From NCBI GenBank assembly GCA_030142905.1, contig JASJOG010000003.1, positions 3,470,001-3,534,000 on the forward strand: DNA of 64,000 bases, written 5' to 3'. Of the stretch, positions 33,054 through 45,289 are shown in pieces. Position 1 is the first letter of the stretch. The number at the start of each line of letters is the position of its first letter. A program made the position numbers and the translations under genes. The notes beneath the pieces are model-generated. The model ran no database searches. It was not told where the DNA came from and saw nothing but the letters and a program-made list of their open reading frames with translations. This DNA is from Heliopora coerulea (lineage: Eukaryota > Cnidaria > Anthozoa > Scleralcyonacea > Helioporidae).

Positions 33054-33183
33054 GCCAATCTGATTTAACAATGAGATTAAAACACTTGGGCGGTGGAACG
33101 AAGAACGCTGATTTGGAGAGATGTGCTACAGGTTGTGTAAGAAGCGGAAGAGATTCGGACTGCAAGAGATTCTGCAGTATCAA
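33054..33183 (+). CDS. Candidate exon of a small cysteine-rich protein (uncertain)
   Basis: A possible internal exon lies between a pyrimidine-rich acceptor (cacctcag, ending 33053) and a consensus donor (AA|GTGAGT at 33184). The open frame contains an ATG at 33071 followed by 37 codons and ends in phase 2. It has four cysteines spaced C-x3-C-x8-C-x3-C (LERCATGCVRSG, DSDCKRFC) in a basic, polar stretch, as in secreted peptides folded as a disulphide-linked helical hairpin. I do not recognise the family. No signal-peptide exon or downstream exon was found, and there is no evidence of function. It may be chance; the two good splice sites and the cysteine pattern are the only support. Confidence 0.28.
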
Positions 33184-33800
33184 GTGAGTGGAGGCGTTGG
33201 TGACGAATCAGGTCCCAGATAGATCAGCAAGGACGAGTGTCTTGGATTCATTATATATCAATTGAATGCTACAACCTCCGAAAGTCTTCGTGCGAAGAGC
33301 AAAAAACTAAAGAACGACCTGACCGGTCATCAAGTGAACTGGGGATGAAATATCCTTTTAGTTTGGGAATAGTTACGGTGTACTGTTGGACGTGGTAGTC
33401 GTGGTGGCCGGCCTTTCTCGCTGGACGTGGGGTCCTGATTGCTGGGATCCTCTCACGGGACAGTGGAGGTGATTGCTGGACAGTCTTCCTCACTTTGACG
33501 CCTTAGATCGATAAGTAGTATTGTTATGATTGTATAGTAGGTTATGATTGTATAGTAGTTATATTAGGCTACGTAGCGGAATAAAATTAGTTAGAAACTA
33601 TCGATATTTTGGCGACGAAGAAATTTCGTCACAGCAAGTCATGAGAGAATGGTTACAGACAACAGGCTTGTTGGAGTTTACAAATGCTTCACAACAGACA
33701 ATGCTAATTAGTTACTCGTTCGGTGGCGGAAGTGAGGAGGTTTGGGCGGTAGGGAATGCATCTTTAATCTATTTCGAGGATGTTTGTACTTCAGACCTTG
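33184..33800. other. No gene recognised; short tandem duplication
   Basis: GGTTATGATTGTATAGTAG is present twice in tandem near 33524-33560. The frame 33548-33817 does not resemble a known protein. CAGTGGCGTAGCTAGGAT near 33803 is a common terminal sequence of hAT MITEs, and a sibling (CAGTGGCGTAGCCAGAAT) is at 34920. Confidence 0.4.
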
Positions 33801-33802
33801 GA

Positions 33803-34600
33803 CAGTGGCGTAGCTAGGATCTTCCTAAGAGGGAAAGGGGGGGCCAACGCTCGGCACGGATGGGCCTACAGTTGACCACGAAGAGTTTGAAGGCCAGTTA
33901 ATTGGTACGGCATTGGTCTGGATTAATTTTTGGGATTCATTCAAACGGGAACATTCTCTCAACATTTGTCGAGAGCCGATGTTGAGGCGGTTTGAAACCC
34001 TCTCTCAACAATCTCGAGAGGTGTTGAGACATGTTGAGAAGGGTTTGACTACTTTTAAACTTTGTCTCAACATCTTCACAACATTTCTATTGTTCTCGAA
34101 ATGTTAAAGCTGTTTGACACGCTGTCTCAGCTTTTTGTTGAATACGCGCAAGCGCACTACAACTGCACAACTTACAAGATGGCGGCGGGCGAGGACGCTC
34201 CAGAATTTAGTGAGGAATTGCATGAAAATGGGACCAAATGTCAATCCAAAAACAAAAGCAGAAAAGCAGACTCGGGAAAGGGTGGAAAAGTTTTAAAGTC
34301 AAAACGATGGCGTCAGTGGTCGTCCATGCTTTTTCGTTTCCATCTAGCAATTCTAACACTATTAGAGTTGCCACACATTTACGTCTTAATTCCATTGTCA
34401 GGACTTGAGATCGAAGCCGTGGAGGAGGAGAATTTGGTTCTCCGTCCCAAACCTAACGCATCTTACTTGTTAGCTGTTAAGCATTTGTTGAGACGGTTTG
34501 ACAGGGCATGGTCTCAACATGAGTCAACAGATGTTGAGGGAATGATGCGACAAATGTTGAGACCGTTTGACGGGGGCTTTATATTAAGCAGTGATAAGTG
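33803..34600. repeat. TGTTGAGA/CTCAACA-rich repeat, possible DNA transposon remnant
   Basis: From about 33955 to 34080 and again 34490-34580, words such as CTCAACATTTGT, TGTTGAGAC and GGTTTGACAG alternate with their inverses. This gives subterminal-repeat-like ends around a 400-bp core. The core contains a frame beginning MAAGEDAPEFSEELHENG at 34181 on the plus strand. It could be the first exon of a transposon accessory protein, but no family is recognised. The true element ends were not determined. Confidence 0.4.
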
Positions 34601-37600
34601 TATGAATCTTACAAATGTATAATTTTTATAAGCCAAAACAATATGTGGGGGGGAGAATGGCACCATGCCACTTCTCTAGATGTGCCAATGGCCTTGGAAC
34701 TTCTTATAGTTCTGTAAAAGGCTCGTCAACATATTGCTGGTTATTTCTGACACTTTCGTCACCGTTGTCTTATATATTACTCGCCGTCTCTTTTCTAAAC
34801 AGATATTTAATTATCAAGTTCAGTTTTTAATTGACTTCCTTTGGATCACTCAGTGGAGTTTCAATTGACTGTCAAACATATGACAAATGAATTTCTCTGA
34901 TATAGCAATCAAATCTACGCAGTGGCGTAGCCAGAATTTTCCTTAGTGGGGTATCACACAACCACGATGGGCCAACAATCGACCACAAAGAGCTGAAAGG
35001 CCAATTAATTGCACTCCCCACCCCAACTTGCTCGGCTTTAATTTTTGCGACCAATTCAAGAGGGAAGATCCCTTCTGATAAGTAGACTTTCCAACCTAAG
35101 GATCTTATTAGATAGGGATTTTACTAGGGAAGTCTAGGGCATGCTCCTCCATAAAATTTTTAAATCTTGATGTCTTGAAACAACAAATTTTAGCAATCCC
35201 AAACGACAATTTCCGTCGAAAATGATCGGTAAATTGATCGTCATTTTGCGCTTGTTTTTTATGAAAAATTATAGAGAAAGACGAATTCGTAATTCTTCAA
35301 ACTGAGAGATAATTCATCAAGGCGAAGTTCCAGAAATCGCATATTACTGACTTATTAAAAGGCAGCCAGTCTAATCTATGTTCCGTTCATTTCGTCCACT
35401 TGTTTACCGCTGGCGCCATTTTTAACCGGGTCTCCGAAGGATATCTGTGCCTTTAGAATTTGACGAAAATATCTTTCTAGGCTTCTTGTTCCTTGAAGCG
35501 GATATCAAATCGGGATTTTTCCTATCCCGAAGGGAAAAACGGTCGGGATTCTGGATTTTCAGGCAAAATCGGGATGGTTGGATAGTCTGAATAGGTAATA
35601 AAAAGCTCATGAATCTAACATGAGTAAATTTCTTATGCAATGTAACACATGAGGGATGAGGCATGGCACCATGCCCCCTCTGAATACGCTAGTGAATCTA
35701 TGCATAAAAATTTTAAACATTCGCGACAAAACGGACCTTGCTATCTCAACTTTAACATTTCTTTGTTTGGTTGTGTTGAAAGAACCAACGTAAACGTCTT
35801 CATTGCACGACCTTCAATGACTGTGGGAGGTACAACAAAAGCATAATTTAAATAGTTAAAGGAATGCCAAAAGTTTTCGTGTGTCACGAAAGGAGGTACT
35901 ATTGGCGCCTTCACCACTCCTGGTTGATGACTGCTCTGATTTGGGCGTGTCATTTGCCCATCTCATTCACCCAAAGTGAAGACTGACAGACGGCTAACTG
36001 CGAGGATATGAAATCACACATGAAAGTAACCCTTGAATTGATAGCTAGTAGCATCATGTATATATGTTCAACTTTGTGAAGATATTTATCGTTAACAGTT
36101 GAACTTTGAAACCTGGGATTAATTTCATCTTGATACTTTTAATATTTATACTTTTTAATAATTCCTTAAATAATTCTTTTTTAATAATGCCTTTAATTAT
36201 TAATCTTGATGCTTTTTAATAATTCCTTACGCCTTGAAAATATGGGACACTTGTAATCATGATTAGTTTTATTTAAACGCAAATTTATCAACATACCCGT
36301 GTGTCATAGACTATTTATAATTGTCTTAATTTCCCTAACATATTGTAAGATCAAGTTTTTTGTGTTATACTTTTATTAGCATAACATATAAGTTGATTTT
36401 TATTAAATCATAACCACAGCCAATATATAATAGACATAAAAATATAACGTCATCACGTTTTAATTGCTGTTTGTCAGACAATTAAAGAACTGATAAAGGT
36501 CTCAGAAATGTTGATGCCCAAATATCGGATTTTCAAACATTAAAGCTTACTGTTGGGCTCGTTTCGCGGTAAAATGAAGCAAATTAAGTCAAAGTGGAGC
36601 GTTGAAATAAATTACTCGTTCAAGAAACTTCTCTTCTTATGTAGAGTAAATTTTGTGATATTTTGGTTTACTAATTTTGAATTCTATGAAGTCAAAGATT
36701 TTGATGTCATTATGACGTCTTGAAAACATTAACTTCAAAGTTTTTGACACTCTTGGGTACTCGTGCACATCTACAGTATGCGCGCTAGTTTTCATATCCA
36801 ATGTCGTACCTAAAAATTTGGGTATTCAGGCCCAAATTTAAGTGTGCCATACCAAAAATGTTTGTCTTATAAACGAGGCTTTAGTCACAGAATAAAATTG
36901 GGGCAGAATCTGCCTCTAGGATGTGGAGAGAGAATGAATGGTTAGAACTGATAAAAACAATTGATAATTACAAATAAAGGAACCTAGAATCGAGATGATA
37001 ATAATAGACAGCTATTCACAAACATTGCCTTAAGTAAGTATTATTGCCTTTGATTGTAGTTTAGGGCGCTGCTTTTAGCTAAGACGGTGTAGGAAAGTTT
37101 GCTGTAGGTGTAGGAAAGGTTCATATGTACATATATATAAAGGCAAGTTTAAAAAAAAAGTAATCAAAGACAAAAGTTTACGACGTATGATAATCATTTG
37201 GGTGTCTCATGATAGCATGTCGAAAACACTGGTTTGTAATTTGTAAATATTGTCATTTTTAAACTTGTCTTTATAAATAATAAAACTCTATTGTTATTCT
37301 GGAACGTATTTGTGTTTCATGTAATAGGGTATCAAATCAAATGGTCATGTTATTTTTGTAATAACTGAACGAATACTTCGCCAACCAGCTTTAATTTATC
37401 TGCAGGTCCAGACTAGAAGATTTGGAGAGGGTCGAAATAAAACGGGTGTGACCGAAATTGAGGAAAGAAATTCAAGCTCTTCGTCCATTTGAAGTCAGAG
37501 GAAATGTCCACAAATTTTGACTCAATTGGCTTCCCACAGGAATCGCTTCTTGTTTTACAATGTACAGGATAACATTTCAGGTAAACTCGTGTGTGCCTAG

Positions 37601-38440
37601 ACAACCAATTCTGAAGTGCACTCTTCAGATAAACCTTCACCATGGTTTATTGAAATGGTAAGGGATGAAATGATTCTTTTTCAGGTGTTTGGCTCATGCA
37701 AACTCAAAAGCAGCAAAGAGGGTGGCAAACTAGAACAAAATTTTTTCCAGCGATTGGAATTCTCACTGTTGTGAATAATTTGTTTGCAAGAATTACAATT
37801 TCCAGTGGTTGCTGAAGTGCACATTAATTGATGACTTATACTCACATATACCAATGAAAAGTTGTGAGCGCGAGATGAGCTTGACGAACGTCCAACTATC
37901 AGCCATAACTCCAAGCTCCCACATGTGTGACATTGATTTTATTGAACACCATTATTAAGATATCGTGGCTCAAGGACGTAACCAAAGGGGGCAGAGGAGG
38001 CTAGCTCCCCCTACTCATAAGGTTTGTCCCCACTCGACCCCCAAATGGAACGGTGGATAAATTAGTTAGTTCAGTATTGGCCATTATGTGTTGCACATGT
38101 GGAAGAAATACATTGTGAAGATGGAAAGATATCTCTTCGTTTTGTTTTAAATTGTTTTATTTGAAAATTTGTATTAGAAGAACCCTAAAGTTCTACATTA
38201 TTTAGAAGCATTTGTGATTGGGCATTGGTGGTCGACACCCTCGACAAAGCTAAGCCATTGACCTTCTGGCTCTAGGTTGTCTCAAGTTCTTCGCCTATCA
38301 TAGCATTCTAGTTTTATATTTGCAAGTGATGGCATTCAGGCGTTATTCTTATGGAAATGATGCTGTTTTGGTTAACCCGAAGCAAGCTAAAACTTCACTT
38401 TTGACAAATCAAAACTGACGCAAAGTCAACTTTTACAGTT
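34601..38440. other. Gene-poor DNA
   Basis: Almost 4 kb without a recognised gene. Noted: a CAGTGGCGTAGCCAG MITE end at 34920; AT-rich TTTTTAATAATTCCTTA tandem words at 36120-36230; GGGATTTTTCCTATCCCGA at 35510-35530. The minus-strand frame 37643-37413 (76 codons) is open but unrecognised. Confidence 0.4.
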
Positions 38441-38455
38441 TAAGCTAATCCTTAA

Positions 38456-39304
38456 TAGAGATGAGCCGATAAGGAAAATTGCCGATTACTGAGGCCGATT
38501 ATTTATAAGCCGATTATCGTAACTAATCGGCCGATTAATCGGTGCCTACCGATTATTTTAAAAAGCAAGAGAAAAATCACAAGGTGACCAACAATGAAGT
38601 TGTAAATGCAGTTTTATTGTTTACAGTACACACTATGTACAATTAAAATCAGCTTCAATCTCGCATGTCAATAGTCAAAGTTTAGTTTCGGCAGATTATG
38701 GTGTAAAAACAGGATATTGTCAGCTTTATGCGGAGCTAGTCTGCTGCGTTTTTCAGTGGAAATGTTCCCAGCCTCACTGAACATGCGCTCCGAATATACG
38801 CTTGAACTTGGTGGGCTAAGATACTTCAGCGCGATGTTGAAAATATTCGGGTACATTTTTTTGTTGGAAACCCACCAGGTATATGGACACGCTTATTCCA
38901 AAATATCAAAATATGTCCAAACTGCGCTTTTTACAGCGTGCGCCATTAGGTTCTCGGCAAAATAACTCCTAGCAATTTTTCCCCCTGCATTTTATTACAA
39001 ATATCAGGATTTGTTTAAGCCAATTGGAAAACAGAATATGGTGTGACTCAACGCATAGGAATGCGTTGGTGTTTTAACTGTTTTTAATGACTTCCTCAAA
39101 GCCACTGACGTGAGACAAAAGACGCGGGTTTTGCAACAAAATGTGAAAATCTATTCACTTGTATTCAGTATTTTAGCATGTGCTTGGCAGCTGCAGAAAA
39201 AGTCTTATGGCCGATTATTTGCCAATTATCAGCCAATAATCGGCCGATTAACGATTATTTAAAAAATGGCCGATTATTTACCGATTAATCGGCTCATCCC
39301 TCTA
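38456..39304 (-). mobile_element. Internally deleted hAT element with GCCGATTA subterminal repeats
   Basis: The ends are TAGAGATGAGCCGAT and ATCGGCTCATCCCTCTA, inverted with a 2-bp indel. More than ten copies of CCGATTA or its inverse crowd the first 100 and last 120 bp (38461-38560; 39205-39295). The only coding remnant is the transposase C-terminus (38856-38668). No clear 8-bp TSD. At 849 bp it lacks the catalytic domain. Confidence 0.82.
38668..38856 (-). pseudogene. hAT transposase C-terminus (ZBED-like hATC)
   Basis: The frame reads ALKYLSPPSSSVYSERMFSE, then AGNISTEKRSRLAPHKADNI and LFLHHNLP. It is the hATC dimerisation block with the S-E-R-x-F-S signature and the R-x-R-L-x-P segment seen in ZBED-type hAT transposases. 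It ends with a stop just inside the element. Everything upstream of the block is missing. Confidence 0.85.
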
Positions 39305-41370
39305 ATAAGGCGTCTTTGATTACAACCTGAAAGATCTGCCTTTTTTGTTTGATGTATAAATTACTGATAACTCTTTTTTAATATTTTGAATTTATTCCAA
39401 AGTAGAACTATTACAACTAGGATCTTATGTTTGAACCGCTATTCTTCTGAATGTTGCATGTTGGCAATTGGGGTTCAAAATCCGCGACAGAGGGCATTAT
39501 CTGCAAGCAGATTTTGACTTCCCGACGGTCCAAAACAGCTAGTCAGTAAATTTGGACAGAGGGTCCAAATGCAAAGGAGGTCGAAATTGGCTGTAACACC
39601 GGGGCATTGTTATAATGCAGGGTAGGACTTGATTTTGTTTCGTTATAAACAAGTCAGCATCTTCATTTCAAAACACGTTTATTGAACTCAATACTGCGTA
39701 CAAGCATTTGATTTCCTAATTTTTGACGAGTTTACGTAAGTTTTGAAGTACACGCAGACCAAAGGTTTTTATTATTCCACGTTATTTTTACAGATGCAAT
39801 TGGTAATAAATGTTTGATGTCACTCAGGGTAAATCAGAGCACTTATCAAATACTTTGAAATACATCATGACATAGTATAGAGAATTGTTATACCTGAAAA
39901 TAGAAGTTCCCTGCCAATATGTTTCAATCAACACCATGCAGAATAACGGTTTTAAAAATGAAGTGAGTTAGGCTTGGTTTAAGCACTAATCTGCACAGAG
40001 TACACCGTTACTGATCTAGCTTGCTTATTCCAAAGTTAAACCAAACGATTGTCTAAAAAATTGATCTGTTGTTATAACTATTTTCCTATGGGTCATGGAA
40101 TCGCTTTATTGGAAAAGAAATTTACTTTTTTTTCGGATTGTTTTGTCAAAATTCTAATGACATAAAAAAAAATCACATTTCTGTTTATGTTGGTGCATTC
40201 GTGCAACCACTCGGCTGGGCTCGTACTTCTCAGTAAGGCCCTGTTTACATGGAGTAAGGGTGACCCTCCTAAGGGAGTGACCTTTCTAAGCGAGCCAAAA
40301 GCCTCTGTTTACATGATGTAGGGTGGTCCTTTAAACCGGGGCAACTTTACTGGTAAGGTCATCCTACCTCTGCGTGATCACTAAGGTTTTGGCCTTTGTC
40401 ACAGATTTCACTTTCTTCGTTTGTTTCTGAATTCGTTGTTTGGGAAGATGGTTTGACGTTGAGGTAGTAATGAAGAGAACTTCATAACATCATTACTTGC
40501 CCAATATCTTCGCGCTTTTACAGTGAAACATGATCCGTCTGGGAGGGTTACCCTACCCGATGTGTTTACATGACTTACCTCTTTCAAGCCGGGAGTATAA
40601 TTCTCGAATAAAATGAAAACACTGCGTATCTTCATGGAAAACCATTACGTTTTTCGGGAGAACATCACGTGCACTTCCACGAACATACTCTTCCCATTTG
40701 ACTTGTTAGTTCAACTGGCACAGCAGTGGTCCGGTAACCCAAATATGCGAGTTCGTATCCCCCCTTCAAGTCAACTCAGAATGATTTTGAAATCAATCCT
40801 GAGGATAATTTTGAATTAAATACTAGCTTTTTTTGTCGAAAGGTTATATAATAAATTGAGTAGGGTTAGAACAGGAATACGGCTTATGTGGACCAAAGCC
40901 GATGTAAGACTCTAGGAGCCTGGGACTAGATACTCGGGGGGGGTGACGGGGCTCGACAGTAACTTATTTTACTTTTTTAGTTACTTATACCATCACATAA
41001 ATACTTTTATTTTTACGCGTAGTATCAAATATTTTTTTAATCGCCCAAAGGCCGCAGGCTGTCACTGAACTACACACAAGGAGTATGATGTAACACACTT
41101 CCATTATAAAGCAGTTTGCCGTATCCAGCATAACTTATAGTGAGATGGTGACCAAATACTGTATTAGGTGAAACATCGCCAATAAAATGTGTTTTATCTT
41201 AATATTAAGAAAATAAAGTCTGAAGTTCTTCAGTCAGTGTGGGAAGGGGGGCAGGACCACGGTAGCCTCACCTTTAATCAGCCAGTGACATAGACCATTT
41301 CGTCACCTACTTTTTCGAGGGCCACTAGTTTATCAGTTTTAACTGTAAAGTGTTTTACCCTCGTTAAATA
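39305..41370. other. No gene recognised; MITE and SINE-like fragments
   Basis: At 40235-40380 GGCCCTGTTTACATGGAG with GGTGACC/GGTCAC words, and at 40535-40590 GGGTTACCCTACCCGATGTG, look like two ends of a decayed MITE. At 40705-40765 CAGTGGTCCGGTAACCC and GAGTTCGTATCCCCC faintly resemble pol III boxes of a SINE. Neither is well bounded. Confidence 0.4.
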
Positions 41371-41372
41371 AA

Positions 41373-41411
<39 letters not shown>
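41371..41411. repeat. (TTA)n microsatellite, probable retroelement tail
   Basis: About 40 bp of TTA units directly follow CTCGTTAAATAAAG. An AATAAA-type signal followed by a simple repeat is typical of the 3' end of a LINE or SINE on the plus strand; the body upstream is not recognised. Confidence 0.8.
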
Positions 41412-43870
41412 ATCTTCTAATCATATAAATAGACCGTTACACTGTTCCTTAAAAGTACCTGGCCAGAGAAGCCCATGGGTTTGGGAAGCTAATTTCTCTC
41501 TTGGAATTACCCGATCTATGGCGTCAACATTCAAATATCTGAACTTAATTGTGAGGTTCTGGCTACAGACCCTTATTACTGGCTCAACATAGCTCCTCGT
41601 AGCCGGAATTAGGGTCCAAATCACATGTTACTATCACCCTACAGCTTGTTTATACATGGTCCCAGTTGTTGAACAGAGGAGCTAATGGCGGGCTATCATA
41701 GAGTGTGAATACCACAACCTCTACGTTCGACACTCATATCGAGTTGGGTAAAATTTTTATGTAATTGTTATTACATAGTGTTGACTGAACATTGAAATGG
41801 TATGGGTGAGCAAGTGTCGAAAAAAAATTAGAACTAAATACGTTAATTACATTAATTCATATAGTCTCTGTGGCAAAATAAAACTGTAAAGGCTCCCAAT
41901 GTCCAGTGTTAGCAACTGACACATCACATACACAAGGTGCACGTCTTTTGAAACCATCGGGTGCCTGAACCTCATTTACACTAGAGTGACAAGGCAGTTG
42001 GTTGCATAGAAAATGCTGTGAGATAGGACTACAGAATTGGCGTTGTAATTGGACTTTTTCGTAAACGTATTCTGACATATGTTTAGATTACCAGTTTAGA
42101 TAAAATCTAATGGTTTCGTTAGCAATTAATTAAACATTTATTACTTTTGTTGACAGATAGGCTTCGAGTATAGTCTAGTAAAGTTCATTCTTTGAAATCT
42201 TTTCGAAGATCTCTATTTCATATTAATTTTGATCTCCTATACCGATTCCTTTAAAGATTATACTGAGAATTTGAGATTGCATCCAAGAATTAACATATCT
42301 CCTCAGCAATTACGCTATTTAGTATTTTCCACACAAGAGGGAGTCATGTTAAGGGTCGATAGTCACTTGGTCCAATTCCTTTTTCTTTATCTTTCTGAAC
42401 TAGTACTATCCTTCCTTTTGTCATCCACGTTGCCACATTCCCTTTTTCCAAACACTCTCTCAGTTAGTTTCTTAGTTTCTTTCCTTTTTATTATTATTTT
42501 TATTTCAGATCTATTTTTGATGAGCCTGTTTCATAATCACAACTTTTGCCTGTAAATTCATTAAGAGAAGTTGGATTTTTTAGTATTTCGAAATAAATTA
42601 TACTTGTTTCAATTACTGTTGTTATTTGAAAAGAAAAGATGAAATAAAATAAAATATGTGAGGGTAGCATCCTAACCTATGCAGATATCTCAAACGATGG
42701 CCCTCATATTATCGAATATGAATAAGCAACAAAATGGTGAAATATAGCCATAATATTATTTTATAATTTACGCATATCTAACAGGGACGGTTCAATGTAA
42801 AGCAAGGCCGTGGGCCAATGTGTCCAGCGGAGCCCCATGAATCTGTTAACGAGATGACAAAATTACAACACAATTTGACATTTGTTGTATCCTGTAAGTA
42901 CGTAGTAGAACCTACAAGACACTTACATGTACAAGTAACTATTACAGTGTTAAACACAATATACACATTGCAAAGAATAAAGCAGATTAGCGAGACCCAT
43001 AGATGTTGGATGAAAAGAGAAGAATAGTTACAGATGAAGAAACCATATGCCTTGCGTAAAGCAAGGCGTTAAGCCTCCTCACAAAAGCTGACAAGCGCAG
43101 GGCCCTGGGCCATGCCCCACTTGGTCCATGGGTCATTCTGCCATTGATACCTAGACTATCGTGAGTTACAATATCATCTAACTATATATTTACTGTCAGT
43201 GAAAGTCAACCACTGTGCAAAAAAATTCTTTCGGTTTATGTTTAAATAAAGGTAAGAATAATTTTCGATATCGTTTAAATAATTTCGTAGGGGATCAAAT
43301 AAAGGGATCACTATGTGTAATTTTAGATGTAGATTTGTCAGTTAACGTGACTGAGCAAGATTTTACAGAACAGACGATCCCAATATCAAGTGTGGAACTA
43401 GATTTTTCCTGGTGGCTAGGGAAAGAATTTGTATCAAATAATTCATCTTAAAATTTAAAGTTTCTTTTTGTAAAATAACAAAATTGTACGAACGAGCATA
43501 ATGCCTCATCTCGATGATAAACCCCGCTGGGGAAGTAAAGAAAGATGTAAACCAATTGGTCGGAACGATTGCTACATCAAAAGGGCTAAAATACTCCTTA
43601 CTAACAAGCGGTTCGAAATTTGTTATACTCGCCTTTGGTAGCATCTCAGCGTTGAGAAGCTTGTTGCCAAGGGTAACGAGTACAGAGTGAGTGATTACGA
43701 AGGTAATTTAAAGACGACACCTAACCCAAGTCAACGACCGCAAAGTTCCAACTTCGGTTTAAGAATGCCTTGGCCTTACAGCTGCGTTGTATTTGATTAC
43801 ACGTAAGGTTGCGTTCTAACAGTACATTATCGTGAAATAAGAATATCAAAGAAATTTTATGCGAGTTAAG
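41412..43870. other. No gene recognised
   Basis: About 2.5 kb without a recognised gene, RNA or bounded transposon. Frames of 60-108 codons overlap on both strands. Confidence 0.4.
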
Positions 43871-43878
43871 ATGTGGGA

Positions 43879-43999
43879 ATGATGGATAACCCTAGGGGTG
43901 AGTGACCCCTGATATGTTCCAGGTCACTAAAACCTGGGGATTAATGACTCCCTGAAATTGATTGACTGAGTCATTAACTCTCACCCTAGGGCTATCCCT
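43879..43999. repeat. Palindromic MITE-like repeat (GGATAACCCTAGGG)
   Basis: GGATAACCCTAGGGGTGAGTG at the left is answered by ACTCTCACCCTAGGGCTATCC at the right. The inner parts (CAGGTCACTAAAACCTG; TCAATTGACTGAGTCATTAA-like) are also self-complementary. No TSD or coding content. A fragment GGATAACCCTA recurs at 44081. Confidence 0.65.
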
Positions 44000-44134
44000 A
44001 ACTTTAATCCTAACAGGAAGAGTTCACTGGGATCTGGAGTTGGATGACTGGGAAGTCACTTAAAGTACCTTTATTTATACTGGATAACCCTATCAGCTAC
44101 CTAAACTGTTCTACCTAGTGGTCCAGTGAGGGTC

Positions 44135-44345
44135 ACCCCTCATGTGTCCAGTGTTAGTACAGGGGGAAACCAGAGTACCCGGAGAAAACTTGCGATGCTT
44201 GGTAGAGTCAAACTGGACAACACTTTTCTCACTAGTGATCAAGGTAACTTTAATCGGATGACTGCACGGAGCCGGAATCAAACCCTAATCACAGAGGTGA
44301 GAGACATGTGCACTACCACTGTGCCACCAGCAGCCCAACTGTACC
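44135..44345 (-). mobile_element. tRNA-derived SINE with CCGGAGTACCCGG body (copy 1)
   Basis: On the minus strand the head has TGGCACAGTGGTAGTGC (A box) and AGGGTTTGATTCCGG (B box). The body reads towards 44150, where the plus strand shows GGGGAAACCAGAGTACCCGG then AGAAAACTT. A second copy is at 50100-50335. The ACCCGGAG core is the most conserved part of both and may be a shared SINE body domain. Confidence 0.65.
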
Positions 44346-44710
44346 ACCGGTTGACTTTATCTCTTGCCAACGGCCTGAAATGTATCAGATTAATTGCAAG
44401 AAATAAGGTGATCTTTAATATTGGCCCTTAAACAGTAGAAATTTTCACCGAATTCCAGTTTATTGTTCGTTGCTCGAAAGAGGGACTCCAATCAGAGTCC
44501 ATGGAGCATGCTCCGCCCGAACAAATTTGCTTTTTGGAAGTCTAAAATGCCCTATACGTCATTATTCGTGGGGAATAACCACAACAACAGATACTTATGG
44601 CATTTTTGTTGATGTACAGATGCTTAAAAATACGTCATCAATCTTGAGAACCACAATTCATTCTCGAGTAAACGTTTAAAAAGGAAAAACGTGTCCACGG
44701 TTGTCGCCAA

Positions 44711-44935
44711 GCATGAACAATATAGTGGTACACCTCGTGAACAAGGTAGTGGTACATCCCGTTAACAATGTAGTGGTGCATCCCATGAACAATTTAGTGG
44801 TACACCTCGTGAGCAATGTTGTGGTACACCTGGTGAACAATGTAGTGATGTACCCCGTGAACAATGCAGTCTTGCACTCCATGAACAACGTAGTGGTTAA
44901 CCCCATGAACAATATTGTCAACAATGCTGTTGAGC
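44711..44935. repeat. 24-bp minisatellite
   Basis: About nine imperfect copies of GTGAACAATGTAGTGGTACACC(CC). Since 24 is divisible by three, both strands stay open and give 8-residue protein repeats (MNNIVVHL on plus; TTLFTRC on minus). These frames are a product of the repeat, not evidence of a gene. Confidence 0.92.
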
Positions 44936-45289
44936 CGCGATAGCGATGCTACAACGGTGTTGTTCAGTAATCAGAGCTGTAGCAACTTGTCAACAAGTTT
45001 AAGCAAAAATATTACCCACAATGAATAATCACTTTGCCAGTAGTTGCTGTGTCAATGAATTTTCTGCTTGTTTCCAAAACAATAAACAATCAGAATCGGG
45101 CGTTAGCCAGAGTAAACTAATAGAAGTTTTATCCTGTAGGGAAAATTTAAACCCCAATGATCACGTAACTGTAAACGTAAAATCTTTTTTCGTTTGTTTC
45201 TCTTTCTGTATCTCTTCCTCCCTCTCTTCCTTTCCTCGCTCCCTCGCTCTCACCCGCCCTCCCTTCCTTGATAAAAAGTTCAAAGGTTG

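Noticed and set aside
37413..37643. 76-codon minus-strand frame starting MVKVYLKSALQNWL
   Set aside because: Looks somewhat protein-like but has no recognisable motif, no splice context and no neighbour to support it.
42229..42555. 108-codon Ser/Leu/Phe-rich frame
   Set aside because: Pyrimidine-rich low-complexity DNA; no signal peptide or family pattern beyond hydrophobic composition.
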